Positions 43,185-55,441 of a stretch of DNA of 64,000 nt are shown piece by piece; the stretch's first letter is position 1; every line of letters starts with the position of its first letter. The notes beneath the pieces were generated by a model. That model was not told the DNA's origin and made no database searches. It worked only from the letters and a program-made list of their open reading frames with translations. The stretch covers positions 1 to 64,000 of the forward strand of contig NW_027052944.1 in NCBI RefSeq assembly GCF_011386835.1, given 5' to 3'. The translations under genes and the position numbers were made by a program. This stretch comes from Chrysemys picta bellii. Its lineage: Eukaryota > Chordata > Testudines > Emydidae.

Positions 43185-44198
43185 CTGTTGTCCCCTTATG
43201 AAAACTCAGTGGGGTGTTTTGGCTGCTAGCTCCCAGTACCAAAAGGAACGGGCGGGGGTCGATGGAAATCAGGACCCTGAGACTGACAGTCCCCAGGAAC
43301 AATGGGGAGAGGCCAATGCTCCAGGTCAGCCTGATGGACAGGACGGGCAGGTTCATCAGGGAGTCAGGAGACCAGGGGGGTCCCGTCCTCCGTGTGAGCT
43401 GGGTCAGACAGAGTGGGGCCGAGCTAAGGAGAGAGCAGGGTGTGAAGCGGAGTTGGGGAGCAGAGCCGGGCCGGCCAGAGGGGCCAGACAAGCAGCCCAG
43501 GGAGCAGGTCAGAGCTGGGAGCAGAGTCACAGCAGCAGACCAGGGAGCAGATCTGTGCTGGGGGCAGAGCTGCAGCAACCAGAGCCGGAGAGGCCAGAGA
43601 AGCAGCCCAGGGAGCTGAAGGCAGAGCAGCAGGAGCAGCCGTGCTGAGGCCGTGTGGAGCCAGAGCTGAGGCCGAGTGGTGGAGCTGGGGCTGGAGCTGG
43701 GGCTGGAGTAGTCCGGAGCTGGGTGCAGTGAGCAGCTGGCAGAGTGAAGGGGACCCTGGGCACCGGGCCCAGCACAGGGAGACGCCCCCAGCCAAGAGGC
43801 CCTGCAGGCCGCTCTGGGAGGGGGATCGTAACCCCGACAGGGCGGGGGCGACGCTGGGAAGAAGGATCCTACCACCAGCCTGAGGATGTGTGGCCACCGC
43901 CAGAGCAAGTGTCCGACTCGCAGCATCCCTGCAGTACAGCCAGGGCCTGGGCAGGGCCCCGGGACGTGTGAGAACAGACTGAACGTCCCTGACATCTCAG
44001 AGTCGCTGGCTGTGGTGTCCCCGTGCCATGGAGCGGGCTGATGGGTTTTCCTTTCATCTTTCCACTTTTTTCCTTATTTTTTAAAATTGATTGATTGCTG
44101 TTTAATAAATTTTATTTACTTTGAACTGAATGAAATGATCAGTGGTTCGGGGAAGGGTCCAGTGCAGATAGAGCCCGCCGAAGTGGGGCACTCCAGCA
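43185..44198. other. Unclassified purine-rich repeat-like sequence
   Basis: Q/E/G-rich noise frames, GGAGCTGGGGCTGGAGCTGG-type short repeats, and an AATAAA (44104-44109) followed by a tail. It could be a solo LTR beginning TGTTGTCC near 43187 and ending in CTTACA near 44441, but no target duplication was found. Confidence 0.4.
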
Positions 44199-44586
44199 TG
44201 TGTCCTAAGTGACCACAACAAGGTTGAGGGTCGAGCCCCCCAGGAATCCTGGGCCCAGCCTGGTCGGGGTTACGAGGACTCTGTCAGACAGGAGAGTGCA
44301 AGGGGAGTCCTCTAGGGCAGTGAGGCCTCTAGGTAAAGGAAGTGGGAGCGAGGACTCAGAACCTTCCGCTCGCCCATTTCACTGGGGTAGTGTATAAGCC
44401 AGGAAAGTTCCCCACAGTAGCGGGACCATTCCCCCGCTTACATTTAGTTAGAGGTTGACCTTACCCTTGAGCAGGAGGGTTTCGATCCCTTCCCAAACTC
44501 TTCGTTATTTCTCAGACGTCCTCGTTATCCGAACGCTGGATGTTCTTAGTACCTCTCTGCAGCCTGCGCCAGTGAACCTCCCAGCT

Positions 44587-44707
44587 AGGGTTGCCAACCC
44601 TCCAGGATTGTCTGGGAGTCTCCAGGAATTAAAGAGTCATCTTTAATTAATGATTATGTGATGTGATGAAACCTCCTGGAATACGTCCCACCAAATTTGG
44701 CAACTCT
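44587..44707. repeat. MITE with AGGGTTGCCAA termini (copy B)
   Basis: Counterpart of 8416-8536. Confidence 0.6.
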
Positions 44708-45435
44708 GCTCCCAGCCTGGGCAGACAGATGTGGGCTTGCAGCCTCGCACTACTGTTCTAGGAATAGCTGTGTGCGGATCTGGAGGGAGCTCGGGCTCCG
44801 AACCCCACCCCTCTCGCCAGCCTTCAGAGCCCAAAGTCCAGCCGGCACTGCGGTTTCAGAGCTTTGTTTACACGGCTAGTTTCAGAGTGCCAGCCCTGCA
44901 CCCCCAAGTCTGCTGACCCTGGCTGGGAGCTTCGCTTCCACGGGCCGTGTAGAGTAACTTAGAGCCCAGATCCTCAGAGGTAGCTAGGTCTGGGTTGTGA
45001 GTCCAGGCCCCATTTTCCAAAGTGCATTAGGCACTTAAGAGCCTGCCTGTTACCGAGTCAAAGGCCATTAGGCTCCTAGGGGGCAGAGGGGCCAGCTGCC
45101 CCATGACAGAAGGTGGCTGTATATGAGCTGCCTAAATCGGAGGTACCCAAAATCACTCGTCTTTGAAAATTTATGACCTGTTTCTTAGTTATACAAAGGC
45201 CACTTTAAACCCCCTGGCCGTGTAAATAGACCTTGATGTGGGTGTAAATCACAGTTACAAGGAGCGTCACTGACAGTCAGTGCCGTAGGCTGCCCTCTTT
45301 ATTGCCTTCCCACAAAACAGTTTGAATTATACCCCTAACACCCAACGCTGTCTGTCATGTGCTCTCAGCCGATGCCTTCATAGGAATGTAAGGCTGAATT
45401 TGTCCCATAGCATCCAATGCTGCATTGTTGTAGCC

Positions 45436-45719
45436 AGGCCTGCTGATAGCAATTCCGGGCCCCAGGGCAGAACAGTCAATGGGCGCTGTTCCGGCATGGC
45501 CAGGGCTTCCACATGCCCACCTAGCTGCCTTCACTGCCGCCAGTACCACCCCACACGCGCCTAGGAGCCCTGTGGCCCACCTGGACAATTTAACAGGTCC
45601 GGTGCTACCAGCCAGTGCCGTTGCTACTGTGGCAGTGGTTGGGGGCCCCCAGGCCCTTTTAAATCGCCTGGGCCCCTAGGCAATTGCCCCCTTCCCCCCC
45701 CCCCCCATTGGCGGGCTTG
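45436..45719. repeat. GC-rich element with inverted termini (copy B)
   Basis: Counterpart of 9319-9617, ending in a C-run. Confidence 0.45.
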
Positions 45720-45867
45720 CTTAGAGCAGAAAACTGAATCGGCAACCCTGAGCCCTGCAGATGAATATTGCCTCCTAACGGGTGCTGTAATTATTGCTGT
45801 CTCTGTATAGAGGCACAACCACAAGGAAGACTTCTGCTATGAAGCTTTCTCTAGACTGCCTCTAATC

Positions 45868-46181
45868 CCGTATCTCTGACCCTTTCCAGACAACTGTACC
45901 TCTTCCAGGAGTCTGATTTGTCTTGCCTACCCCTGAGTTTCACCTCACTCAGAAACGACTTGCTTACAATAAATCATTTGGAATATAAATATTGTACTTA
46001 CATTTCAGTGTACAGTATAAACTAGTCATTGTCTGTATGAAATTTTAGTTTGTACTGACTTTGCTAGGGCTTTTTTTGTAGCGTGTTGTAAAACCAGGCA
46101 AATATCTAGATGAGTTGATGTACCCCATGGAAGATCTCTGTGTACCCCCAGGGGTACCCATACCCTGGTTGAGAACCACTG
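45868..46181. mobile_element. hAT-type MITE (copy B), internally shortened
   Basis: CTCTAATC flanks at 45860-45867 and 46182-46189. The left terminus has decayed. The right terminus is intact and without the nested Penelope-like insert seen in A. Confidence 0.8.
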
Positions 46182-46729
46182 CTCTAATCACTATTCACAC
46201 AGCCTGGCTCTCTGACCACCTCTGGTGGATGGACCACATAGTTGCTTATGAGTCTGCTTTGAGCTAAGAGAGCCGCTGGGTTCTTTATCCCGTGCAGTAG
46301 AGACTCATGCTTTTATATGCTGGGGTACCTTGTAATGGGACATCCTTGGACGGGTCATTACCAGTGGGGATTAGATTTTAACAAAATACATTGCATCAAT
46401 CTGAAATGAAAACACGTTTAAATGGAATTCAAGTTGAATTCATCTGGCAGCTAATTACAATTCTCTGAAGACCGCTGGTGGCTGTAAAGTATACTGCCCG
46501 AGCTAAAAGAGTCGTAGCTGTTAAATAAAAGTCAGTAACCAACTAATAAATGTCTATGCTGCCCTGCCTCTTGGAGGCACACATTCATAAGTGTGAGGTG
46601 AATCATATCTGCATTGTCTTTAGATCTTATGGTGGACCCCAGCTTTTCTGGCAAAATTTTGTTCCCAGACACTCCTCACCCCAATCACCTCTCAATTGGA
46701 CACAGACCCACCTCTTGGGGAAGGCTGCA

Positions 46730-49070
46730 GGGAAAGATTCCTGCGGGAGAAGAGTTCCCTGTACTAGGAATGGGCTCCTCAAGGGGAAGTAGAACTGTGG
46801 GGAATCAGGAGGCAGCTGGTGGTGCCCCAGAATTACCGCTGCAGGTTATTGTACCTGGCCCACAATGTCCCTCTCTAGGGACACCAGGGGATACAGCGCC
46901 TCAGGCAGCAGCTGCTGCAGAACTTTTACTGGCCCAGAGTTTGTGATGCAGTCCAGCAAGTCCTGCGACCCCTGCCAGACGGTGGGGAGGGTCCTGGATA
47001 AGGGTGAAGCTCCCTTGAGACCTCTGCCCATCATAGAGGAACCTTTCCAGAAGGTGGCTATGGACATAGTGGGGCCCCTCAGCAAGGCGACCTGGTCGGG
47101 GAAGAAATACATCCTGGTGGTGATGGATTTCGCCACCCGCTACCCAGAGGCGGTGGCTCTGTCCTACTGAGGTAGACACCGTGACAGACGCGCTGCTGAT
47201 CATTCTCAGCACAGTGGGGGTCCCCAGTGAGGTCCTCACAGACCAGGGGTCCAATTTCATGTCAGCCCTGCTGTGGGGCTTGTGGGAGAAATGTGGGGTC
47301 TGGCCCACCTGGGCCTCTGCATATCACCCTCAGTCCAACAGGCAGGTGGAGAGATTTTATGGGACCCTGAGGATGATGCTGAGGACTTTTATGAATCAGC
47401 ATCCGCAGGACTGGGACAAGTACCTACCCACCTGTGGTACGGGGAAGTGCCCCAGGAATCCACAGGGTTCTTCCCTTTCGAGCTGCTGTATGGGAGGAGA
47501 GTGAGGGGACCTCTGGACCTGGATTGGGAGGAGAAGGGGGAAGAACCCCTGGTGGATCTCTTCGCTGAGGTGGGAGCCAATCCTCCCATCAGGTGTCCCC
47601 TGTTCAGAGTCACTGGTAAAACAGCCCAGAGCCTGGAGAGAGAGGTCCAGGACATGCTGGCTTTAGAGGTGATCCAGCCGTTCAACAGCCCATGGGCCTC
47701 ACCGGTGGGGCTGGCCCCCAAGAAAGACTGGTCGATCTGGTTCTGTGGGGACTATCAGAAGCTTAATGCCATCACCATGCCCAATGCCTACCCCCATGCC
47801 TAGGCCTGGTGAGATTCTAAACAAGCTGTGGGGGGCTCATTACGTCTCTATTATGGATCTCACCAAGGGCGACTGGCAGGTGCCGTTGGATCCAAATGCC
47901 AGGTTGAAATCTGCCTTCACCACTCCTTTGGGGCTCTAGAGTTCCTGGTCCTGCCTTTCGACCTCAAGGGGGTGTTGGCCACCTCCCAGCGCCGGATGGA
48001 TCGGTTACTGAGGGGGATGGAGAACTTGACCCTGGCATACTTTGATGATATCTGTGTCTTTAGCCAGACCTGGGAGGAACACGTGTCCCAGGTGAAGGGG
48101 ATGCTGGGCTGCCTCAAGGGAGCAGGACTGCCGGTAAAATCTGGAAAGTGTAAGGTGGAGATGGCAGAGGTGTCGTACCTGGGCCACAAGGTGGGGAGCG
48201 GCTGCCCAAGTCCAGAGCCGGCCAAGGTGGGGATGATCAGAGATTGGCCCATTCCCCAGACTAAGAAGCAGGTCCAGGCCTTTATCAGGATGGCGAGGTA
48301 CTACCAGGGGTTTGTACCCCACTTTAGCTGCCCCCATCACTGAGCTATGTGAGAAGGAGAAGTCAGATAAGTTGGTCTGGACCGAGCAGTGCCAGAGGGC
48401 TCTCTGTGCACTGATGGAGGCTCTAATCCAGGGCCCGATAAATCTGGTAAACCCAGACTTTGCCAAGCCCTTTTCAGTGTTCACCGACGTCTCAGACACA
48501 GGGCTGGACGTGGTGCTGATGCAGGCCGATGCTAAGGGGTAGAGACCCCCCATCGGGTACCTGAGCAAGAAGCTGCTGCCTCAGAAGCAGAACTATGTGG
48601 CCATAGAGAAGAAATGCCTGGCCATGGGGCAGGCCCTTAAAAAGCTGGGGCCGTACCTATTTGGGCAGTGCTTTACTGTGTACACTGACCACTCTCCTCT
48701 GACGTGGCTGCATCAAATGCAAGGGGCTGATGCCGACTTGCTGGTGACACAGACACCTGGTCAGAGGGTGGCCAAGGTCAAGATGGGGGCTCTTAACCAA
48801 GAGAGCCCGAATCACAGCCCTCCAGACTGGAGCACTGGGAGAAGACTCGATCCCAGTTTGAACCGCAGGGGTTGTGGGGTGGCACAAGAGCATGGGCTGC
48901 ATAAACCTTCCCACATGCGGCCTGCGACTGCCATCGAGCACACCCGACCCAAAGAAGGGCGTGAAACTGGAAGGGCCTGGTGTAACTCCCACCAAGGAAT
49001 GGGAGAGATGCTGGGGCATCCATGGGAATGTTGGTGGGTTCGAACTTCCCCAGGTCACCAGCTAAAGTGA
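46730..49070 (+). pseudogene. pol: Gmr1-like pol: integrase, RT, RNase H (copy B)
   Basis: The same fragments as copy A: integrase core (MDIVGP, LTDQGSNF, YHPQSNRQVE), RT with YFDDI at about 48040-48054, and RNase H with FTDVSD and YTDHSPLTWL. It shares the stops at about 47168 and 47937 with copy A and has an additional stop in RNase H (48540-48542) and a small insertion near 47785. Shared lesions show decay before duplication. Confidence 0.85.
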
Positions 49071-49103
49071 CCCCGCTCAGTTCAGTCTCAAAGTGGGGAG
49101 AGA

Positions 49104-49635
49104 TGTGACGAAGTGGGAATGTTCTTAATGTTTTCTCTGAATACTGTGTGTGTGCCTCAGTTTCCCCTTTGCATTTCTTAAGGATCTAGGTGGTGGGATA
49201 AGGGTGTGTGATTGTTGCAGAGCCCTAGAGGCCAGGTGTGATGGTGTCTGCACAGAGAATGGCTGATATCCTGTCTGTTGGCAACTGATGGCCTGAGCCC
49301 CTCCCCTTCAATGTGCCAACTGAAGATGTTAGAGAACAAAGAGATTAGGTGGCCTCCTTGCCCGGGAAAGAGACAAAGGCCAGAGGAGGGGCTGGAGGGG
49401 GTTTCAGTTCAGAGCTGGCTGGGGAAAGGGAGGGAGTCCCAGAACCGAAGTCTGGGCTCCCCACTCCGCAAGATGGACCTGACTGCAGGGTCCTGTTTTC
49501 TGTACCTACAAGCTCTGTTTTAAACTGTGTTCCTGTCATCTAATAAACCTTCTGTGTTACTGGCTGGCTGAGAGTCGCGGTGAATCGCAGGAAGTGGGAG
49601 GGTGCAGGGCCCTGACTCCCCCACACTCTGTAACA
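49104..49635 (+). repeat. Gypsy 3' LTR (copy B)
   Basis: TGTGACGAAG to CTCTGTAACA, 532 bp, nearly identical to 13185-13716. Confidence 0.8.
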
Positions 49636-50460
49636 TCAACCAGACCAGTCACCCCTCTCTGAGACACAGACCCCCCAGCCACCGCTCACCCCAATCACTC
49701 CTTACTGAGACACAGACACTCAGCCACCCCCAGTCCAACCACTCCTCACTGAGACACAGACCCCCCCAGCCACCACTCACTTAGACAAAGATCCCCAGAA
49801 TCACCCAGACCGCAATCACCCCTTACTCAAAGACCCTCCCAGCCAAGCCCCACTCCTATCACCCCTCCATTGAGATACAGACCCCCCGCAGGAACCCCCA
49901 GCCCAATGATGCCTCACTGAGACAAAGATCCCCTAGACACCCCACTCCCCAATCACCTCTCACTGAGAAACAGACCTCCCCAAGCCACCCCCAATAACCC
50001 AAATTACCCCTCACTGAGACACAGACCCCCCAGCAACCCCCATCTGATCACCCCTCACTGAGACACAGACCTCCTAGTCACCACTCACTTAGACAAAGAA
50101 CCCCATAATCACCCAGACGGCAATCACCCCTTACTCAGACAAAGACCCCCCCAGCCAAGCCCAACTCCAATCACGCCTCTCTGAGAAACAGATCCCCCAC
50201 CCCAATCACACCGATAATGAGACATAGACCTCCCAGACAACCCCCACCCCAATCACCCCTCACTGACACACAGACCCCCCCAGCAACCTCCACCCCAATC
50301 ACCCCTCACTGACACATAGACTCCCCAGAACTCCCCCACCGCTATCACCCCTCAATGGCACAAAGACGAACGATTCACCAGCCACCCCGATCACCCCTCA
50401 CTGAGACACAGACCCCCCCAGCCGCCTCCACCCCAATCACCCCTCACTGAGACACAGGTT
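49636..50460. repeat. Minisatellite (copy B)
   Basis: Same units as 13717-14630, about 90 bp shorter, so unit number has changed since duplication. Confidence 0.85.
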
Positions 50461-50519
50461 ACCCCCCCCTTCCTTTCCCCTGCCTTTTTCATTAAGAATT
50501 AGATGCAGAATCGACTTGA

Positions 50520-52158
50520 CAATTATGTTTATTTTTGCAAAGTGGCAGGAGAGGCTGGGGCAGGGTCGGTGTCAGGCACCTGGCTGGGGAGGCTCTGATG
50601 GACACGGAGTCACTGTCCTGGCCCCTCTGGGGTGTCTGCAGCCCCCTTGGTGACAGGCGTGGGGAGATGGGCTCTCGCCCACAGGCTCTGACTGCATGTC
50701 ACCGGCGGTGCCTTTCCCTGGGGCCGCAAAGGCAGGGACCTCAGTGCCGTAGTGGTGAGGGGCTCCGGCTCCATGAGTCAAGTCTGGGATGCTGAGTCCA
50801 GCGGGCCGGGCACAGTGGCTGAGACTGGTTCTTTCTTCCTCCCATCGTCTCAGCAAGGGGTCGGCACTCAATGTGTGCTCAGGGAGGGGTCGCAGGGTCA
50901 GGCAGGGGAATGTCTGCAATCAGCAACAATCATCAGCAGGGCAGGGAGTGAATCCTCTTCTAGGGACTAGGTGGGGACCTGGAGCCGTTCCTCTGTGTGC
51001 AGGGAAGAGGAACGTTCTCACCCGTTTTCATTACGGCCACACTTCCGTGACGGGCTTCATTGATTTGACAATGGAGGCTATCTTCACAGCAGTGTAATTC
51101 TGCATCTCATCTCCTTTCAGCAGGATCCTCTTCTCTTCTTTGTATTTTTCGTCATCGAAGAAGATCACAGCTCCCTCAGCAACTTTGAGAGAAAAATACT
51201 TGCCCTGTATTTGAGGTGTGTCACTTTGAAATGACATATCTTTGCCGCCGAAGAAAGGGTAAGGATACAAGGTGACTTTGGAGCTGTCGATTCCCCCTGT
51301 TGCTGGCACAGAGGGCCCGAGGACAGCAACAGCGGGGTGCGTTGCCCGGTGTGCTTTGCGCCAATGAACACACCAGGGTGGAGAAGCAAACAAAGTTTAT
51401 TTGATATCTCAAAGTGGTGCAAGGAGACAGACAAGTCTCAGATCAAGCACACTGAGACAAACAGTTTTTCTCTCTTTATACATTTTACAACTAAGCCCCC
51501 TTCTTCCCCCCCTCTCCTTCCCCCATTCCCTCTCCCTTCTTCTACAAAAGTCATGTTAATACATTCAAGCAATTAAATCATTCTAGCAGCTATAAATCTA
51601 GCTTTTTAGTAACACTCCTGTAAACTGTTATCTGGTCCTGTTTACCCTTGATTTATTATCTCCTCTCCAGTCAGAAACATACAGGCCTCATTATTACCGT
51701 TTGGTATCAGTGTGACGGGAGTTTTAACTGATAACTGGCTGTTTACACATTCCATGTATCTAGCTTTTGAGGTTGATTAGAGTTAAATATTGAAGAACTT
51801 TGGTTCACTTAGGCCTAGTGACACCAACGCCCGCTTGATCCTGCACACAGGATGGTTTTGAGCTCCGGGGGAATGGTTTCCGTTCTCCTGCCCTGCAGAC
51901 TGCGATGTTGCCGCCATAACAGGGAGAATCAAAGAAGGCCCAGGGGTCCCCCACCACAGTGATGCTCTGGACTGTGGACACAGTAAATTCCTTGGATATA
52001 AATGGGTTATCTCCAGTGATCAGCACAGGAGATCCTGAGTACATCTGGAATCTGACATTTGCCATGCTGTTCTGCTCTGCCATCAGTCAGAGTTCGGAGT
52101 CACTGGATGCTCAGATTGGAAATGTTCCTTCCCCAGCAGCCAAACTGCACTTATATAG
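50520..52158 (-). pseudogene. EDSP-like beta/gamma-crystallin gene, copy B, exon split by LTR
   Basis: TATA at 52151-52157, ATG at 52083 (MAEQNS then MANVRFQ), stop at 51031 and AATAAA near 50528. The Greek-key segments match copy A with a few substitutions (for example KIASIVKSM for KVTSIGKSM). The LTR at 51298-51829 separates the halves. Here the upstream ATG is in frame, 18 nt before the second, whereas in copy A a 5-nt difference puts it out of frame. The first half ends in the LTR at 51805. Family assignment as in copy A. Confidence 0.7.
51298..51829 (-). repeat. Solo LTR inside EDSP-like exon (copy B)
   Basis: Same LTR and site as 15469-15996. The right target copy has mutated to CCCGC. 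TATAAA and AATAAA are conserved. Confidence 0.8.
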
Positions 52159-52159
52159 T

Positions 52160-54661
52160 CTCCTTTGCTCCAGGGGGATGAGGTTTGCTAGCCTGGGGGA
52201 AGGTCAGGGCATGGGCTGGGCTTCCTAGGAAAGAGGCGGGACCGGGTGCCTTCACGCCCTGGAGATTTTTGATCAGCACGAGTCATGTGCTTGTACAAAC
52301 AAAGAACTCTCCTCAGGAGCGGGCAGATTCTGGTCCCGATTGAGCAGCGACGCTGCCAGAGTAGCTGTGTGGCATTGCAGAGAACCACGCCAGGGCGATG
52401 CCCCAAGGAATTCTCTCTAACTAGCACCCGCCGAGCACCCAGGATAAATCCATCCAGCTCCAGGGATTCCTTCTGCTGCCTGGTGGGTACGACAGAACAT
52501 CCTGAAATACCGAACTTCACACCATTGTGGATGGAGCACACACTGCGCTCCCACAGCTCAGACCAATGGGTTGTGTTATGAGCTGGATGAATAGGACACA
52601 GAGGCCTCAAAGATCGGGGAACCGTTGTGCCAGGCGCTGCAGAGTCACACAGTGAAAAACAGACCCTTCCCTGCTGAGATCAGGGCCCCGTTGTGCCAGG
52701 CGCTGTACAGACACCTGCTCCTGCTCCATCGGCCAGCGCCACAACAGGCAGCGGAGTCACTTAGCGCCTGTGGGCCTGGTTCAGAGGGGATCAGAGCAGG
52801 TGTAAGGGGATCGAAGGGAGTCGAGCTGCACCGGAGCCATTCCACCAATGGGCTGGGAGAAGGGCTCAGCTGCACCATGGCCCATTCCCGGGAGCTGCAG
52901 GGATGGACACAGGGATCCATCGCTGAGGCAGCAAAGGGCAGAGGAGACGGTCGTTGTTACAACACCTTCCTACGTGCGCTTGCCCCGCTTATGTCCCCTC
53001 TGCTCCCTGCAGGGCTACATAAACTCCTGGGCACGTTGTCTGCAGCTCCCACTCGCTTTCCCTGGAGCGCCGGGTACTCACGTGGGGGAACATCAGCCTC
53101 TCGTCTTGGCTCGCTCTCACCTCGGGTAGAACTGACTCTCTCCTCCCCGCATCATCACAGCTCTTCTCCAGACCTCGGCAGTCTCTGGGGATGCTAATCT
53201 CGCCCAGTGTCTCTCAGCTGGGACCTGCAGACTGGACAGTTAACGACCCCGGTGTCCTGGCAGGGTCTTGTCTGCAGGGAATGGTGCTGCTGGGGGAAAG
53301 GGCTGAACAAAACCCAACCCACAGAGTAAAGACTGGCAGAGCCCGCAGCCAGGCTGAGATCCATGGGCCGGGCCTAGTGGAGATATTGCTGCAGGCTGGC
53401 TGCAGATGGAGGCCTCAGTTCATTCTCCACTCAAACTTTTAAGGTTCTCTCAGCAGCTTTGAGGGGAAGGCCGGGGGGGTTACGATCCTCTGGTGGGGCC
53501 CCAGGTTGGGACCCTGTGAGCCAGCCCAGCGGGGTCCGATCTCTGTAGGCTGACACCCAACGATATTGCTGCAGAAAGGTCACGGGGCCACCTGCCACAT
53601 GTTACCCATCCCCTGGCTCAGGCCCAGCTCCCATCCAGCTCTCCCTGGGGCTCCCACAGCCCCCCCGGGCAGCAAGCAACGGGTCACCTCAACTCCCCAC
53701 TGCCCTTCCCTGCCATGCAGCGGGCAGCCAGCAGGGGCAGGGGCAGGGACAGCCCTGCTCAGAGCATGTCTAGCTCGGGGGCTGCAGAGGAGGCAGCAGG
53801 AGCATGGCTGAGTCACCTGCTTAGTCACCTGCAGAGTTCCCTGGAACTGAGCGAGAGGGAGGGACAGAACTGAGCTGTGTAACGTGCTGAGGGATTTCGC
53901 TCCTACCCCCTGAGAGCTCTGGGCTCTAGGGGCTGCCACGACCTTCCCTCTCATGGCAAATTTCAGCAATTTCAGATTCTGTCCCAAATGGGAACCAAGC
54001 CGGGTTTAGAACTACCGACTCCTCCCGGCAGTGGAATTACTGTTCCCCACACAGCTCTGGCAGCCGGGCCTGCTCCTGATCACAGCTGGGGTTAGACACC
54101 GGGAGAGTAAGGCACTGGCAGTGCCAGGGATACGTTTGGACCCTGCAGTGCTGGCAGGGGGCTGGGCTGGCGCCCGGCATCGGCAGTGCTGAGGAAGAGC
54201 GTTAGGGCAAGAGCAAGAGGCACCGTGAGCACCTGGCCCTGGCACCCACCATTGAGCAATGGCTAGACCCAGTCTCCAGAAACTCGTCCTGGATTCCAAT
54301 GACCTGGCCCCTGCAGCCCTGTCTGTGCCAGGCTCTCTTGGGCTGAGGGAGCTGAAAGCTGCAGCACGCTGGCTATGGGAAGCTCAAGCCTCTGCTGCCC
54401 TTTGTCCCCATCCGTCTGACCTCACACCTGGGTAGGGCAGGGAGACCCCCCTGACCTCGCCGATCACAGAGCTTCTGGCGATGAGCAGAGCTGGCATTGG
54501 ACCCACTCCCTGCCTGCAATACCTTTGTCCCCCATGGTCTGTTGGTGTGAAGTTGGTTTCTCTCTCGGGCAGATGAAGTGGCTGTTAAGTGGCTCCCCTC
54601 TTTTCTCTCGGAGGCAGCCTAGAGCACAGTACTAACCGCTAACCCCTCTGCTCCATGTGAC
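52160..54661. other. Spacer (copy B)
   Basis: Counterpart of 16326-18823. No gene recognised. Confidence 0.5.
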
Positions 54662-55441
54662 ACTTGTTCTTCCAGCCACAGCCCTGGGAACTGTCGCTCC
54701 GGAGCTCTGTTTACAGACCCTTTTCCTTTCTGCTCCATTGGATTTGTGAGTTGCTCAATTATTTATTTCTTCTCCGTGCTTCCCAACCGAGGAAAAGGGA
54801 GGGATATTGGAGAGCACAACCTATTCGCCCCGCCTCACCTGCACAAAGTTCAGAATTCCCTAACAGAAATGACAGCACTTGGGCCTGGTCTAAACATAAG
54901 GCAGTTTACCACAACCTAATTATGTCAGTGTCCACACTGCAGCCCTGTCCCGCTGATGAAAGTGCCCTACTACACCAAAATCATAACTCCACGAGAAGCG
55001 TAGCACTTATGTTGGTCTAGTTAAGGTGACGCAGTGTCTGTGCAAACACCTGTGTTACTTACATCGGCTGTTTGCTGTTTCGAGCCCGGCTACCCCGTTT
55101 CCCCACTCCCAGCCAGGCTGCTGCCCGTAGGCTCCCTGCTCCCCGTTCAGGGAGTCAAGAACCCCGGGCAGCTGAGCCCTGCTCCCACTGGGTGTGGTGG
55201 GGCGGGGGGACAGCTGATCTCCTGGAGAGGAGCTGCAGGGAACTGAGAGTGTTGGCTCTCAGCCTCCCACACTGCCCCTCTTTAGTCTGGGGAAGCGCTC
55301 CTGGTGAGGACACGCCTCACTGACAGAAGCAGTGTAGTGTGGACATCATAGAATCATAGAATCATAGATTATAGGACTGGAAGGGACCTCGAGAGGTCAT
55401 CGAGTCCAGTCCCCTGCCCGCATGGCAGGACCAAATACTGT

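Larger units (their letters stand above)
46713..49635 (+). mobile_element. 5'-truncated Gmr1-like gypsy element (copy B)
   Basis: Counterpart of 10799-13716, with the same minisatellite junctions, domain order, polypurine tract and 3' LTR. Confidence 0.85.
44199..54661. repeat. Segmental duplication, copy B (first block)
   Basis: Partner of 8049-18823. It lacks the two Penelope-like inserts of copy A and joins directly at 54661 to the equivalent of 20931. Confidence 0.9.

Noticed and set aside
42438..43995. Long minus-strand frames (up to 329 codons) in GC-rich DNA
   Set aside because: They lie in a MITE and a purine-rich repeat, have low-complexity composition and no homology I recognise.
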